Part shown: positions 19,965 to 29,058 of the stretch, piece after piece
Numbering within the stretch: position 1 is the first letter of the stretch
Layout: the number at the start of each line of letters is the position of its first letter
DNA from: an uncultured Paracoccaceae bacterium
Lineage (GTDB): Bacteria > Pseudomonadota > Alphaproteobacteria > Rhodobacterales > Rhodobacteraceae
Reading direction: 5' to 3'
Assembly (NCBI GenBank): GCA_938002605.1
Contig: CALLAF010000004.1
Coordinates: forward strand, 186,001 to 250,000
DNA: 64,000 nt
Made by a program: the position numbers and the translations under genes
Notes under the pieces: model-generated
Databases searched by the model: none
Told to the model about the DNA's origin: nothing
Seen by the model: only the letters and a program-made list of their open reading frames with translations

Positions 19965-20543
19965 TTATGCCGCGCTGCGCAGCCTAACTTCTGCTAAGTC
20001 CTTGGCAGGCAAGGCATCACGCATTTCCGTTACCGTCTTTTGTAACACTGGATGCACCCAATGCGGGGCGACATCGCTTAGCGGAACTAAAACAAAGGAC
20101 CGATCCTGCATGCGCGGATGCGGAAGAATCAACTGATCCGGCGTATCATTTTGCTGTTTCTCCGATGGTAATTCCCTCCAATAGGCGTAGGTTTGCTGGT
20201 CAGGCAGGATCTTTTCGCCGACCGCGATCAAATCTAAATCAAGCGTCCGCTGCCCCCAACGCACCCTGCGCGTGCGCCCGGCCCTCGCCTCGATCTCGTG
20301 TAGTTTGGCCAAAATCGCACTGGGAGCGTCGGATGTGGTGATCGCCATTGCTGCATTCACGAAATCGGGACCAGCCCCCTTTGGGAATGCAGGAGTGCAA
20401 TAAAAATCGCTAAAAATGGGTGCCGAATCTGAAATATCAGCCACTATTTTCATAGCTTTTAGTACAGTTTCCGCAGGGTCACCAAAAACTGAATTTTCGT
20501 TACTCCCGAAGGCGATAAGCGCAATTTCCAATTCTTCTATCAT
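19965..20543 (-). CDS. folK: 2-amino-4-hydroxy-6-hydroxymethyldihydropteridine pyrophosphokinase
   Basis: Transfers pyrophosphate from ATP to 6-hydroxymethyl-7,8-dihydropterin in folate synthesis. Family marks are ALIAFGSN at the start, the catalytic RRVRWGQRTLDLDLIAVG and the C-terminal LPHPRMQDRSFVLVPLSDVAP. The ATG at 20543 gives 192 residues; a GTG at 20552 would add three. No other folate gene is adjacent. It is divergent from the NYN-domain gene, with which it shares a 108-base regulatory interval. Confidence 0.93.
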   Translation of the reverse strand: MIEELEIALIAFGSNENSVFGDPAETVLKAMKIVADISDSAPIFSDFYCTPAFPKGAGPDFVNAAMAITTSDAPSAILAKLHEIEARAGRTRRVRWGQRTLDLDLIAVGEKILPDQQTYAYWRELPSEKQQNDTPDQLILPHPRMQDRSFVLVPLSDVAPHWVHPVLQKTVTEMRDALPAKDLAEVRLRSAA

Positions 20544-20552
20544 TTTCGCCAC

Positions 20553-20580
20553 TTGCCAGTTATACTTAAGAGATTACTAT
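20553..20580 (+). promoter_or_regulatory. Candidate promoter of the NYN-domain gene
   Basis: TTGCCA (20553-20558) and TACTAT (20575-20580), 16 bases apart, lie 72 bases before the NYN start codon in an A/T-rich interval. This resembles a sigma-70 promoter. It overlaps the region just upstream of folK on the other strand. Confidence 0.4.
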
Positions 20581-20651
20581 ATTGGGACTTCAGCACAACA
20601 CACACCACTCACTGTTTGCTGGCAACGTGTATATTTTTGAAAGGATATTTC

Positions 20652-21227
20652 ATGTTTTATCGGGACGAGCGTCTCGCACTCTTCATCGATGGATCAAATC
20701 TCTATGCAGCCGCAAAGTCGCTGGGCTTTGACATCGATTATAAACTTCTTCGGCAAGAATTTATGCGCCGCGGCAAAATGCTGCGCGCGTTCTATTACAC
20801 TGCCTTGCTTGAGAACGACGAATATTCGCCAATTCGCCCCTTGGTTGATTGGCTTAACTACAACGGCTTCACCATGGTGACCAAGCCGGCCAAGGAATAC
20901 ACCGATAGTATGGGCCGTCGTAAGGTCAAGGGAAACATGGACATCGAATTGGCCGTGAATGCGATGGAGCTTGCACCGCACGTCGATCACGTTGTGATTT
21001 TTTCGGGCGATGGCGATTTCCGCCCATTGATTGAAAGCCTGCAGCGACAAGGCGTGCGCGTTTCCGTGGTTTCTACGATTCGTAGCCAACCCCCGATGAT
21101 TGCTGATGAACTGCGCCGTCAGGCTGATAACTTCATCGAACTGGACGAATTACGTGATGTGGTGGGACGCCCAACACGTGAACCTCGCCCCGAATTCGTT
21201 GGCGAAGTCGCAGACGACAGCGAATAA
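20652..21227 (+). CDS. NYN-domain (LabA/DUF88) family protein
   Basis: A 191-residue PIN-like protein of the NYN family, predicted metal-dependent ribonuclease. The acidic active-site motifs are seen as LALFIDGSNLYAAAK (Asp in IDGSN), KGNMDIELAVNAMEL (Asp in MDIEL) and IFSGDGDFRPLIESL (paired Asp in SGDGD), all intact. The start at 20652 has AAGGA a few bases upstream; the frame extends up to 20553 but the upstream part overlaps the folK promoter region. The RNA target is unknown. It is widespread in Alphaproteobacteria and stands alone here, with a strong hairpin after the stop. Confidence 0.85.
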   Translation: MFYRDERLALFIDGSNLYAAAKSLGFDIDYKLLRQEFMRRGKMLRAFYYTALLENDEYSPIRPLVDWLNYNGFTMVTKPAKEYTDSMGRRKVKGNMDIELAVNAMELAPHVDHVVIFSGDGDFRPLIESLQRQGVRVSVVSTIRSQPPMIADELRRQADNFIELDELRDVVGRPTREPRPEFVGEVADDSE

Positions 21228-21232
21228 TAATC

Positions 21233-21258
21233 ACGTCAGGCAGGGAACTGTCTGACGT
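21233..21258 (+). terminator. Hairpin after the NYN gene
   Basis: ACGTCAGGCAG (21233-21243) and CTGTCTGACGT (21248-21258) form an 11-pair stem with one G-U pair around a GGAA loop. There is no T-tract after it, so it is either a weak intrinsic terminator or an mRNA 3'-end stabiliser separating the NYN gene from ispH. Confidence 0.5.
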
Positions 21259-21318
21259 CCTCTACTGGACGCGGCGGCGTCAAGGTCTTACCTCTAGGGC
21301 AATCACCCGAGGACACAG

Positions 21319-22269
21319 ATGACCAAATCTCCTTTGACATTATACCTTGCTGCGCCGCGCGGATTTTGCGCGGGCGTTGATCGTGCGATCAAAATCGTCG
21401 AAATGGCGATCGAAAAATGGGGCGCGCCTGTCTATGTCCGCCACGAAATCGTACATAATAAATTTGTGGTCGATGGGCTGCGCGATTTGGGCGCGATTTT
21501 TGTCGAAGAACTCGAAGAATGCCCCGATGATCGCCCTGTTATTTTTTCGGCACATGGGGTTCCAAAGGCAGTGCCAGCGGCGGCCGCGAAACGCGAAATG
21601 GTCTATGTCGATGCCACCTGCCCGCTAGTTTCCAAGGTCCATATCGAAGCACAGCGCCACGCCGAAAACGGGTTACAGATGATCATGATCGGCCACGAAG
21701 GCCATCCTGAAACTGTCGGCACAATGGGGCAACTACCAGATGGTGAAGTTCTACTGGTCGAAACCGTCGCTGACGTCGCCACCGTGCAAGTGCGCGACCC
21801 TGATCACCTTGCCTTTGTGACCCAAACCACCCTGTCTGTGGACGACACAATTGATATCGTCGCGGCCCTGAACGCGCGGTTCCCGAAAATCGTCGGGCCC
21901 CACAAAGAAGACATCTGTTACGCCACCACAAACCGCCAAGAAGCGGTCAAAGCAATCGCACCAAAATGCGACGCAATCTTGGTCGTGGGCGCACCTAATT
22001 CGTCAAACTCCAAACGATTAGTCGAAGTCGGCGCGCGCGCTGGCTGCGCCTATGCGCAACTGGTGCAACGCGCGACCGATATCGACTGGCGTGCGCTTGA
22101 TGGCATTGCATCAATAGGCATCACCGCCGGGGCATCCGCGCCCGAAGTGCTGATCAACGAAGTCATTGACGCCTTTCGCGCGCGCTATGACGTCACCGTC
22201 GAACTGGTTGAAACCGCACAAGAAAACGTCGAATTCAAAGTGCCGCGCGTTCTAAGAGAGCCAGCATAA
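21319..22269 (+). CDS. ispH: 4-hydroxy-3-methylbut-2-enyl diphosphate reductase
   Basis: Last enzyme of the MEP isoprenoid pathway, making IPP and DMAPP with a 4Fe-4S cluster. The three cluster cysteines are visible: Cys17 in [11 protein letters not shown], a second in [11 protein letters not shown] and a third in [14 protein letters not shown]. The glutamate- and histidine-bearing motifs [10 protein letters not shown] and [14 protein letters not shown] are also present. The 316-residue length is normal. Its stop overlaps the LysE start (TAATG), making it the first gene of an ispH-lysE-methyltransferase-rnhA-TRIC string. Confidence 0.96.
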   Translation: MTKSPLTLYLAAPRGFCAGVDRAIKIVEMAIEKWGAPVYVRHEIVHNKFVVDGLRDLGAIFVEELEECPDDRPVIFSAHGVPKAVPAAAAKREMVYVDATCPLVSKVHIEAQRHAENGLQMIMIGHEGHPETVGTMGQLPDGEVLLVETVADVATVQVRDPDHLAFVTQTTLSVDDTIDIVAALNARFPKIVGPHKEDICYATTNRQEAVKAIAPKCDAILVVGAPNSSNSKRLVEVGARAGCAYAQLVQRATDIDWRALDGIASIGITAGASAPEVLINEVIDAFRARYDVTVELVETAQENVEFKVPRVLREPA

Positions 22270-22883
22270 TGATCAGCGCCTCTTTTTTGCTGACGGCACT
22301 GATTGTCTGCGTCATTCCCGGCACAGGGGTGGTCTATACGCTCGCGCTCGGGCTTGGACAGGGGCGCAAAGCAGCAATTGCTGCCGCCTTTGGCTGTACG
22401 GTTGGGGTCATTCCGCATCTACTCGCCGCCACGCTTGGGCTGGCTGCGATTCTGCATACAAGCGCAGTGCTGTATCAAATCGTGAAACTCGCTGGCGTTG
22501 GGTATTTGATGTATTTGGCGTGGCACGCGCTTAAATCAGATGGCCTGCTTGCACTGCGCGGTGATGGCTCGACACAACCCGTCACAGCGATCATCCGCAG
22601 GGGTGCGTTGATTAATATCCTAAACCCCAAGCTTTCGATCTTTTTCCTTGCACTGATGCCTCCATTCCTTTCCGGAAATGCGGGCACCGTGACGACTGAG
22701 ATGATCATGCTGGGCGGTGTGTTCATGGTGATCACATTTGTGACCTTTGTGTTTTATGGTGTTTTCGCGGCTCTCGCACGTGACAAAGTCCTGCAAAGTG
22801 CAGCGACCATGCGATGGTTAAACCGATCATTCGCGGCGCTCTTCGCAGCGCTTGGCATCCGGCTAGCATGCGAACAACCCTAA
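22269..22883 (+). CDS. LysE-family amino-acid exporter
   Basis: A 204-residue inner-membrane protein with about six hydrophobic segments, typical of the LysE/RhtB family that exports amino acids such as lysine, homoserine or threonine. The start [20 protein letters not shown] and VYTLALGLGQGRKAAIAAAFGC match the family's N-terminal helix pair, and NILNPKLSIFFLALMPPF is the signature NPK block. Substrate cannot be told from sequence. It is coupled to ispH by a TAATG overlap. Confidence 0.85.
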   Translation: MISASFLLTALIVCVIPGTGVVYTLALGLGQGRKAAIAAAFGCTVGVIPHLLAATLGLAAILHTSAVLYQIVKLAGVGYLMYLAWHALKSDGLLALRGDGSTQPVTAIIRRGALINILNPKLSIFFLALMPPFLSGNAGTVTTEMIMLGGVFMVITFVTFVFYGVFAALARDKVLQSAATMRWLNRSFAALFAALGIRLACEQP

Positions 22884-22905
22884 CTAGGCCACCAAATGGG
22901 GACAG

Positions 22906-23502
22906 ATGATGCCCGACAAAAACACAATCGCTACATACAATGCCAAGGCTGCCGATTACGCCAAGATGACAAGTACAGATCAGCCCGACACTGATTTGCA
23001 GGCCTTTATCGATATGATGCCCAAGGGCGCGCGCGTTCTTGATCTCGGCTGCGGGCCCGCAACGGCCTCAGCACATATGCGTGACGCTGGGCTGGATCCT
23101 GACCCCGTTGATGCCGCGCAAGGTATGATTGATCTGGCCAACCAAACGCATCACATTGGCGCGCGTCTGATGACGTTTGACGAAATCGACATGGTCGCAG
23201 CCTATGATGGGGTCTGGGCAAATTTTTCGCTGCTCCATGCCCCAGCAATCGACCTGCCCCGCCACATCCGCGCAATCGCTGTCGCCCTGCGTGATGGCGG
23301 CATTTTTCATATCGGCATGAAAGTCGGTACAGGCGAAAAACGCGATCAGATTGATCGACTTTATACCTATGTTACGGTTGATGGGTTACACGCACTGTTG
23401 ACCGACGCGGGCTTTGATGTGATTGCCACTCAACAGGGCCAAGAGGTCGGCATGGCCGGTACAAATGACCCCTTTGTCATCATGCGCGCACGGAAAATCT
23501 AA
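22906..23502 (+). CDS. Class I SAM-dependent methyltransferase
   Basis: A 198-residue Rossmann-fold methyltransferase. The SAM-binding glycine motif is [12 protein letters not shown] at about residues 44-55, followed by the acidic [12 protein letters not shown] strand end. The substrate is unknown. It sits between the LysE exporter and rnhA, with its stop overlapping the rnhA start (TAATG). Two ATG codons occur in tandem at the start (22906 and 22909). Confidence 0.78.
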   Translation: MMPDKNTIATYNAKAADYAKMTSTDQPDTDLQAFIDMMPKGARVLDLGCGPATASAHMRDAGLDPDPVDAAQGMIDLANQTHHIGARLMTFDEIDMVAAYDGVWANFSLLHAPAIDLPRHIRAIAVALRDGGIFHIGMKVGTGEKRDQIDRLYTYVTVDGLHALLTDAGFDVIATQQGQEVGMAGTNDPFVIMRARKI

Positions 23503-23951
23503 TGCCTGAACTATTTGCTTACACTGACGGGGCTTGCTCTGGAAATCCGGGTCCGGGTGGTTGGGGCGCGGTGCTGATCGCACGCGACGGCGATACCGTC
23601 GTCAAGGAACGTGAACTTAAGGGCGGTGAAGCCCACACCACCAATAACCGGATGGAGCTTCTCGCGGCGATCAATGCGCTTGAAACGCTTTCCACGGCAT
23701 CCAAGCTAACGCTGGTCACCGACAGTTCATATGTCAAAGACGGGGTCACCAAATGGATTTACGGATGGAAATCCAAAGGCTGGAAGAAAAAAGGCGGCGA
23801 GATCAAAAATATCGATCTGTGGCAACGGCTTGACGCTGCGCGCGCGCGCCATGATGTGACATGGGAATGGGTGAAAGGGCACGCTGGGCACCCCGAAAAC
23901 GAACGTGCCGATGAATTGGCCCGTGCAGGCATGGCGCCCTTCAAAAGATGA
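23502..23951 (+). CDS. rnhA: Ribonuclease HI
   Basis: Degrades RNA in RNA-DNA hybrids. The 149-residue protein has the four catalytic acids of the family: Asp9 in [15 protein letters not shown], Glu in NRMELLAA, Asp in [11 protein letters not shown] and Asp in ENERADELA, together with the basic handle [12 protein letters not shown]. It overlaps the methyltransferase upstream by one base and the TRIC-type gene downstream by ATGA. Confidence 0.95.
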   Translation: MPELFAYTDGACSGNPGPGGWGAVLIARDGDTVVKERELKGGEAHTTNNRMELLAAINALETLSTASKLTLVTDSSYVKDGVTKWIYGWKSKGWKKKGGEIKNIDLWQRLDAARARHDVTWEWVKGHAGHPENERADELARAGMAPFKR

Positions 23952-24571
23952 CCGTGCTTGCGTTTCTTGATTACGCTTCGGTTTTTGTCTTTGCGCTCAC
24001 AGGGGCCTTGGTCGCCAGTCGGGCACAGCTTGATCTTATCGGGTTTGTGTTCATTGCCAGCCTTACGGCGGTGGGCGGCGGGACATTGCGCGACATTATC
24101 TTGAACCGCGACACCGTGTTTTGGGTCGCGCATCCCACATATATCGGCGTGGCCTCAGTGGCCGCCGTGTTGGTATTTTTCACCGCGCATCTTTTTGAAA
24201 GCCGCTACCGCGCGATTGTCTGGCTTGATGCCTGCGCGCTGGCCGTGGCGGTCCCGGCAGGCGTCGCCGTTGCGCTTGCGTTGGGGCAACCGCCCAGCAT
24301 TGTGGTGATCATGGGGATTATTACCGGCTGTTCTGGCGGGTTGATGCGTGATGTGGTCTGCAACGAAGTCCCGCTGGTGCTCAAACAAGGCGAACTTTAC
24401 GTCACATGCGCCCTATTTGGCGGGGGTGCGGCAAGTGTTGCCCTATATTTCGAACTGCCCCAGCCCATCGCGCTGCTGATCTGCGCAGGCAGCGCATTTG
24501 CGCTGCGGGCAGGCAGTATTGCCTTTGGCTGGCACCTGCCCGTTTATAAAGGTTTTGCACCGCGACAGTGA
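23948..24571 (+). CDS. TRIC-type (UPF0126/YadS) cation channel family protein
   Basis: A 207-residue membrane protein with about seven hydrophobic segments and an internal repeat: each half carries a small-residue GG(G)xLRD-type motif, first [14 protein letters not shown] and then [15 protein letters not shown]. This is the prokaryotic trimeric intracellular cation channel family, thought to conduct monovalent cations. It is the last gene of the ispH string and converges on the quinone oxidoreductase gene with no gap. Confidence 0.83.
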   Translation: MTVLAFLDYASVFVFALTGALVASRAQLDLIGFVFIASLTAVGGGTLRDIILNRDTVFWVAHPTYIGVASVAAVLVFFTAHLFESRYRAIVWLDACALAVAVPAGVAVALALGQPPSIVVIMGIITGCSGGLMRDVVCNEVPLVLKQGELYVTCALFGGGAASVALYFELPQPIALLICAGSAFALRAGSIAFGWHLPVYKGFAPRQ

Positions 24572-25546
24572 CTAAGCCACGCGCAGCACAATTTTCCCAA
24601 TATGCGCATTGCTTTCCATACGCGCATGGGCCGCGGCGGCATCGGCAAGCGCGAATTCTTGGTCCATCACCGGGGCGATATCGCCCGCTGCGATACGGGG
24701 CCAAACCTGTGTGCGCAGCTGATCCGCGATCCGCGCTTTGGCCAGATCAGATTGCGGGCGCAGCGTTGATCCGGTCAGCGTCAACCGCCGCATCATCACC
24801 TGCATCAGGTTAATATCGACCTTCGGCCCTTGCAGAAATGCGATTTGCACCAACCTTCCGTCATCTGCCAAAGATTTTATATTGCGCTGAATATACGGGC
24901 CACCAACCATATCAAGGATCAAATCAGCCCCGCCCAGCGCTTGCATTTTTTCAACAAAATCGACGTTGTGATAGTTAAACGCGGCTTCGGCACCTAAATC
25001 CACGCAAGCCGCGCATTTTTCATCGCTCCCTGCTGTGGTGAACACGCGCGCACCCAAAGTTTTCGCCAGTTGAATCGCCGTTGTGCCAATCCCAGATCCG
25101 CCACCATGGACCAAGAACCGCTCACCAGCTTGCAATCCACCGCGCATGAACACATTTGACCAAACCGTAAAGAATGTTTCGGGCAGACAGGCCGCTTGCG
25201 CCATGGTCAGCCCGTTTGGTACGGGCAGGCAATGCGCAGCAGGTGTGGCGACATATACAGCATAGCCACCACCGGGCAAAAGCGCGCAAACCTGATCGCC
25301 CACCGCGACCGATGTCACACCCGCGCCAATGGCCGCGATCGTGCCTGACGCCTCTAGCCCTGGCAAATCACTGGCGTCTGCGGGCGGGTTATAAAGCCCC
25401 GCGCGCTGCAATGCGTCCGGGCGGTTCACGCCGGCATAAGCGACCTTGATCAGCACTTGATCATAGGCAGGCACGGGTATGGGGCGGTCTGTCAGGGTCA
25501 GCACTTCTGGCCCGCCGGGGGCCGATATTTCAACGGCTTTCATCAT
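24572..25546 (-). CDS. NAD(P)H-quinone oxidoreductase (PIG3-like, zinc-free MDR family)
   Basis: A medium-chain dehydrogenase/reductase of about 324 residues. The NADPH-binding motif is VHGGGSGIGTTAIQLAKTLG; the opening KAVEISAPGGPEVLTL and GVNRPDALQRAGLY are typical of the PIG3/quinone oxidoreductase branch, which lacks catalytic zinc cysteines. Start codons ATG-ATG at 25546/25543 overlap the stop of the upstream COQ9 gene, so the two are translated together. A quinone-related substrate fits the neighbour but is inferred. Confidence 0.85.
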   Translation of the reverse strand: MMKAVEISAPGGPEVLTLTDRPIPVPAYDQVLIKVAYAGVNRPDALQRAGLYNPPADASDLPGLEASGTIAAIGAGVTSVAVGDQVCALLPGGGYAVYVATPAAHCLPVPNGLTMAQAACLPETFFTVWSNVFMRGGLQAGERFLVHGGGSGIGTTAIQLAKTLGARVFTTAGSDEKCAACVDLGAEAAFNYHNVDFVEKMQALGGADLILDMVGGPYIQRNIKSLADDGRLVQIAFLQGPKVDINLMQVMMRRLTLTGSTLRPQSDLAKARIADQLRTQVWPRIAAGDIAPVMDQEFALADAAAAHARMESNAHIGKIVLRVA

Positions 25547-26235
25547 TGCGGGTCCTTCCAAACCCCGGGGAGGTCATCGCGCACGGCCGCTGATGGTGCC
25601 TTAACCCCGGCTAATATACGGTCAAGCGGCCCGGAAAACGGCTTAAATAGCGGGTTTGCCTTGACCTGTGCTTTGACCTTTTCAAATTGCATCACGCCTT
25701 CAATCCGGCGGTCGATAAACGCGTCAGTGGCTTGGCCATCAAGGCTATCGTCGCCCAGCCAATAGAGCACGACAGAGGCGTAGACGGCGGATAATGTCAT
25801 GCGCTTGCTGTACCAATTTGCGTCTTGGGACGCGTCGCCCAGCGCGGTCCAAATCGCATCAGCGGTGCCCCAAATCAGTTTTGTGCCATCTGCCACCATA
25901 TGGGGCATCGCAAATAGGGTTGTGCCACGGCGCACGATCTCTTTGTCGTCAACAGCTGCAATGCGCAAGCGAATCGCGGTGGCGACTTTGTCGCGAAAAC
26001 GCATGTCTGACATATCCGTTTGCGCAAGCGCGGCTACCATTGCAGCATCACCTTGTTGGTGAAACGAAATCGCGAGATCCACAGCCCCGCGCGGGCAAAT
26101 CGTCAAAGGGTCATCCAGCCCGATTTCCTTTGCCGCCAGCGACAAAGCAGCAGGCGACCAGCCGTCAAAGGCCACATGCGGCAGGATCGCGTCCAGCAGT
26201 GCGGCTTTGGTTGGATCAATGGCTGTGTGTGTCAT
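25543..26235 (-). CDS. COQ9 family ubiquinone biosynthesis protein
   Basis: A 230-residue COQ9-like lipid-binding helper of ubiquinone synthesis, restricted in bacteria mainly to Alphaproteobacteria. The N-terminal half resembles a TetR-like helical fold (DGWSPAALSLAAKEIGLD), and the C-terminal part has the family block DANWYSKRMTLSAVYASVVLYWLGD. The start at 26235 has GAGGAG seven bases upstream; an ATG six bases earlier would sit too close to it, and the open frame's extra 140 codons to 26655 run antisense through rpsU and are rejected. It is coupled to the quinone oxidoreductase gene. Confidence 0.88.
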   Translation of the reverse strand: MTHTAIDPTKAALLDAILPHVAFDGWSPAALSLAAKEIGLDDPLTICPRGAVDLAISFHQQGDAAMVAALAQTDMSDMRFRDKVATAIRLRIAAVDDKEIVRRGTTLFAMPHMVADGTKLIWGTADAIWTALGDASQDANWYSKRMTLSAVYASVVLYWLGDDSLDGQATDAFIDRRIEGVMQFEKVKAQVKANPLFKPFSGPLDRILAGVKAPSAAVRDDLPGVWKDPQ

Positions 26236-26343
26236 CGGCATTCTCCTCGCGGTGGCAGGTACTAGACAAACGGTCCCGTCATTGCTATGTGCCCACTTCC
26301 TGCAATTTTTGCAAATCCAACTTAGAGAGGTGGTGAAAACCAC

Positions 26344-26550
26344 ATGCAGGTTAGTGTTCGTGATAACAACGTCGATCAGGCGTTGCGTGCTCTGAAAAAG
26401 AAACTTCAGCGTGAGGGCGTTTTTCGTGAAATGAAGCTTAAGCAACATTTCGAAAAACCATCCGTCCGTAAGGCGCGCGAAAAAGCAGAAGCTATCCGTC
26501 GTCAGCGCAAGCTGGCTCGGAAAAAGCTCCAGCGCGAAGGTTTGCTCTAA
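26344..26550 (+). CDS. rpsU: 30S ribosomal protein S21
   Basis: Small, very basic ribosomal protein of 68 residues that helps initiation complexes form at the 16S rRNA 3' region. It begins [19 protein letters not shown] and has the conserved [20 protein letters not shown] stretch. GAGGTGG precedes the start. It is divergent from COQ9 and is followed 22 bases later by a strong intrinsic terminator, so it is a monocistronic unit. Confidence 0.96.
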   Translation: MQVSVRDNNVDQALRALKKKLQREGVFREMKLKQHFEKPSVRKAREKAEAIRRQRKLARKKLQREGLL

Positions 26551-26572
26551 GCAATCCAACATAGCGAATTTG

Positions 26573-26603
26573 ACCCCGTTTGAGTAATCAAGCGGGGTTT
26601 TTT
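26573..26603 (+). terminator. Intrinsic terminator of rpsU
   Basis: ACCCCGTTTGA and TCAAGCGGGGT form an 11-pair stem with a GTAA loop and one G-U pair, followed by a run of six to seven T. This is the best classical rho-independent terminator in the window. Confidence 0.9.
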
Positions 26604-26778
26604 GTGCCTGCAATTGTTCCGTGCTTAGGAACCGGCAGCTAAATAAACCCTTCAAAAAGTATCTGGATTCATATAGACGCTGCTTCCTATCCTTTTAGCC
26701 AAGTATAAACCTTAGCGAAGTAGCGTTATGGTGGCGGGTGGTTTTCGAATATAGTAATCGGGTATCGGAGAGGAAATA

Positions 26779-27954
26779 TTGACGACTGCATCATTCGCTG
26801 TTTTAGGCGCTGACGTTATCCAAGGCGGAAACATCAATACCAACTCTAGTGGTGGCAACAACAATGCTGGCACCGTTTCGTTTCAAAACGGCTCAAGCAT
26901 CTTTGACGCCGATGACATCGTTGTATTCGAAGTCGCCAATCCAACAGCGGACGGCGAAATTGGGAACGGCAGCGCGATCTCTGATCTTACGATATTTGAT
27001 AGCTACGCCGATTATCAGGCTTACCTTGCTAGCGTAGATGCGGGAAACCCTGATGCCTCGCTTATCAAATACAACTATGCGCCTCAAAACCCAGGACAGA
27101 CTGCGAATGTTCAATCAGATATCTCTGGCCTTGGTGATAGTTACGTCAGGTTTAACGCCAATGTGCTGATCCCATCCGACGGCGGTCCAACGCTCAGCAA
27201 TACGCTAACAATTGCATCGGGAACAAACATCGGGGCCAATGGCGGCGCAACAGTTACGATTGATCGCGAACGAGACTTCGACCTTAATTACAATTCTACG
27301 ATTGACGGAGGGACAATTGAAGAAGGTAACTCCAATTTCTACATCGGTGACTATGTCGAAATTATCAACGGTGGCCCGGTTTGCTTTGTCGCTGGCACGT
27401 ACATTAGCACAGCAGACGGAGAAAAACTGATCGAGACGCTTGAAGTTGGCGACATGGTCCTGACAGTAGACCACGGGTATCAGCCAATTCGGTGGATTGG
27501 GCAAAAACGTTTCCCTGCATTCGGAAACAGCGCCCCTGTGCGCTTCGCCCGCGGCGCAATAGGGAACAGATGCCACTTAGAGCTATCCCCAAACCACCGC
27601 GTGTTGGTCACGGGATGGCGGGCAGAATTGCTATTCGGCGAGCCTGAAATCTTGGTACCTGCCAAATTTTTAATAAACGACTCAACGATCCGGTATCGCA
27701 AATCCGGTTTTGTCGACTACGTTCATATCCTGTTTGAAGCACATGAAATCGTCACGACAGATAATGTCCGCAGCGAAAGCCTGCTTCCCTCTTGGGAGGC
27801 ACTGACCGAAGGAACAGATATGGGGCAAGCGGAATTGTTCAGCCTTTTCCCAGAGTCATTTGCAACGCAGTCTATGACAAATGCCCTCGCGCGGCGCAGT
27901 TTACGTAACTTCGAAGCGCAAGTATTTGCCAGTCGCACAAGCGCAGAGCGGTGA
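26779..27954 (+). CDS. Hint-domain protein (Hint_2 type), 391 residues
   Basis: A probable secreted, potentially self-processing protein. Residues 1-200 are rich in Gly, Asn, Asp and Thr and look like an extracellular beta domain; no classical signal peptide is seen. The Hint domain starts at Cys202 in VCFVAGTYIST, continues with TLEVGDMVLTVDHG and contains LSPNHRVLVTGWRAE and the acidic C-terminal region. Hint domains perform inteins' and hedgehog proteins' N-to-S acyl shift, here with the conserved Cys. The start is a TTG at 26779 with GGAGAGGA just upstream; I saw no better start. A paralogue faces it on the other strand. Confidence 0.78.
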   Translation: MTTASFAVLGADVIQGGNINTNSSGGNNNAGTVSFQNGSSIFDADDIVVFEVANPTADGEIGNGSAISDLTIFDSYADYQAYLASVDAGNPDASLIKYNYAPQNPGQTANVQSDISGLGDSYVRFNANVLIPSDGGPTLSNTLTIASGTNIGANGGATVTIDRERDFDLNYNSTIDGGTIEEGNSNFYIGDYVEIINGGPVCFVAGTYISTADGEKLIETLEVGDMVLTVDHGYQPIRWIGQKRFPAFGNSAPVRFARGAIGNRCHLELSPNHRVLVTGWRAELLFGEPEILVPAKFLINDSTIRYRKSGFVDYVHILFEAHEIVTTDNVRSESLLPSWEALTEGTDMGQAELFSLFPESFATQSMTNALARRSLRNFEAQVFASRTSAER

Positions 27955-27998
27955 TCCCGGATTTGCTGCCTCTTACTCGAAAAAACGCCATTTTCCGG

Positions 27999-29039
27999 CT
28001 AAGCGTTCAAAATAGCGGTACGCTTGTCCGAGATACAAACGCGCGCAGCCAATTTTTTAACGCCGTTTTCCGATAATTCGGGAAACAAAGCCTCAAGTTC
28101 TCTTTCGGTCTCAATTGCCCCAGTTTCCACGACCCCAGGTAGGTAACTTTCGCTCCATAGCCCATCGCTGCAGATAATTTCGTGGTGGTCGAACATGATA
28201 TGGAAATATTCGATATCGCCTGACATTTCGCCCGCGATAACAGAGTGATCATTTGCAAGCTTCGCGGCAGGCACCAAAATTTCGGCCTCTCCAAAAAGCA
28301 ATTCCGCGCGCCAGCCGGTGACCAGCACCCGATGTTGTGGCGACAGATAAATGTCGCGGTTCGGCTGTCCGACGCCAATTGCGTCTTGTTTGATGAGCAC
28401 GGGCAGAAATTTAGAGTTTTTGACAAGCGCGGCGCGCGGTAGCCGTGCGCGCCCGACCCATCGAACCTTCTGAGGGCCAGAGTCCAGCGTATCCACCAGA
28501 TCACCTGCGCAAATTTCCTCAACAGCTATAGTGCCCTTGGGAGTACTGATCATGCAACCGCGCGTAAAACAAGGGGGCGACGCAAGCGACGTATAGGGCA
28601 CAGATGGTCCCTCTTGCGCAGAGATGACGGTGAGCGGCTCACCAATCGGCGGGAAGCCCCCGACCCCACCAACAAAGGCAAGCCCTTCGACGGTCGCGAA
28701 AGAGCCGACGCCCGGTTCATTAATATTGAAGGCCACTAACGTATATTGGGTCCCCATAGAATCTTCGACAACCAGCGTATACTCTGCCTCTACCCGCAGC
28801 CCATCGGCATATGACACCCCGCCATAGGCCTGTGCCCCGTTCAGCGATTGGGTATTACTCGAATCCTGAAAATTTCCATCCGTGTCGAAGACATCAACTG
28901 TTTGCCAGTCGTTATTATCAAGCGTGATGGTTTCGCCAACCAAATGGGATCCATCCCCCTGGCTGACGCCAGAAAGCTGTGCGCCATTCGAAATGGTGAT
29001 ATTTGAGGCTTCTAGGGTATAGACTGTTTCGACGGGCAT
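27999..29039 (-). CDS. Hint-domain protein (Hint_2 type), 346 residues
   Basis: Paralogue of the facing gene. The N-terminal 155 residues (MPVETVYTLEASNITISNG, QGDGSHLVGETITL) differ from its neighbour's and resemble a repeated Roseobacter extracellular domain. The Hint block starts with Cys157 in CFTRGCMISTPKG, followed by AVEEICAGDLVDTLDSG and LSPQHRVLVTGWRAELLFG, the last nearly identical to the neighbour. ATG at 29039 is used since the protein then starts like relatives; a GTG at 29051 is possible, and neither has a clear ribosome binding site. A dyad lies directly upstream at 29059-29085. Confidence 0.78.
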   Translation of the reverse strand: MPVETVYTLEASNITISNGAQLSGVSQGDGSHLVGETITLDNNDWQTVDVFDTDGNFQDSSNTQSLNGAQAYGGVSYADGLRVEAEYTLVVEDSMGTQYTLVAFNINEPGVGSFATVEGLAFVGGVGGFPPIGEPLTVISAQEGPSVPYTSLASPPCFTRGCMISTPKGTIAVEEICAGDLVDTLDSGPQKVRWVGRARLPRAALVKNSKFLPVLIKQDAIGVGQPNRDIYLSPQHRVLVTGWRAELLFGEAEILVPAAKLANDHSVIAGEMSGDIEYFHIMFDHHEIICSDGLWSESYLPGVVETGAIETERELEALFPELSENGVKKLAARVCISDKRTAILNA

Positions 29040-29058
29040 TGGCTTGTTCACTTATACT

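Noticed and set aside
26236-26655. 140-codon N-terminal extension of the COQ9 reading frame
   Set aside because: It runs antisense across the whole of rpsU and its regulatory region, while GAGGAG points to the start at 26235.
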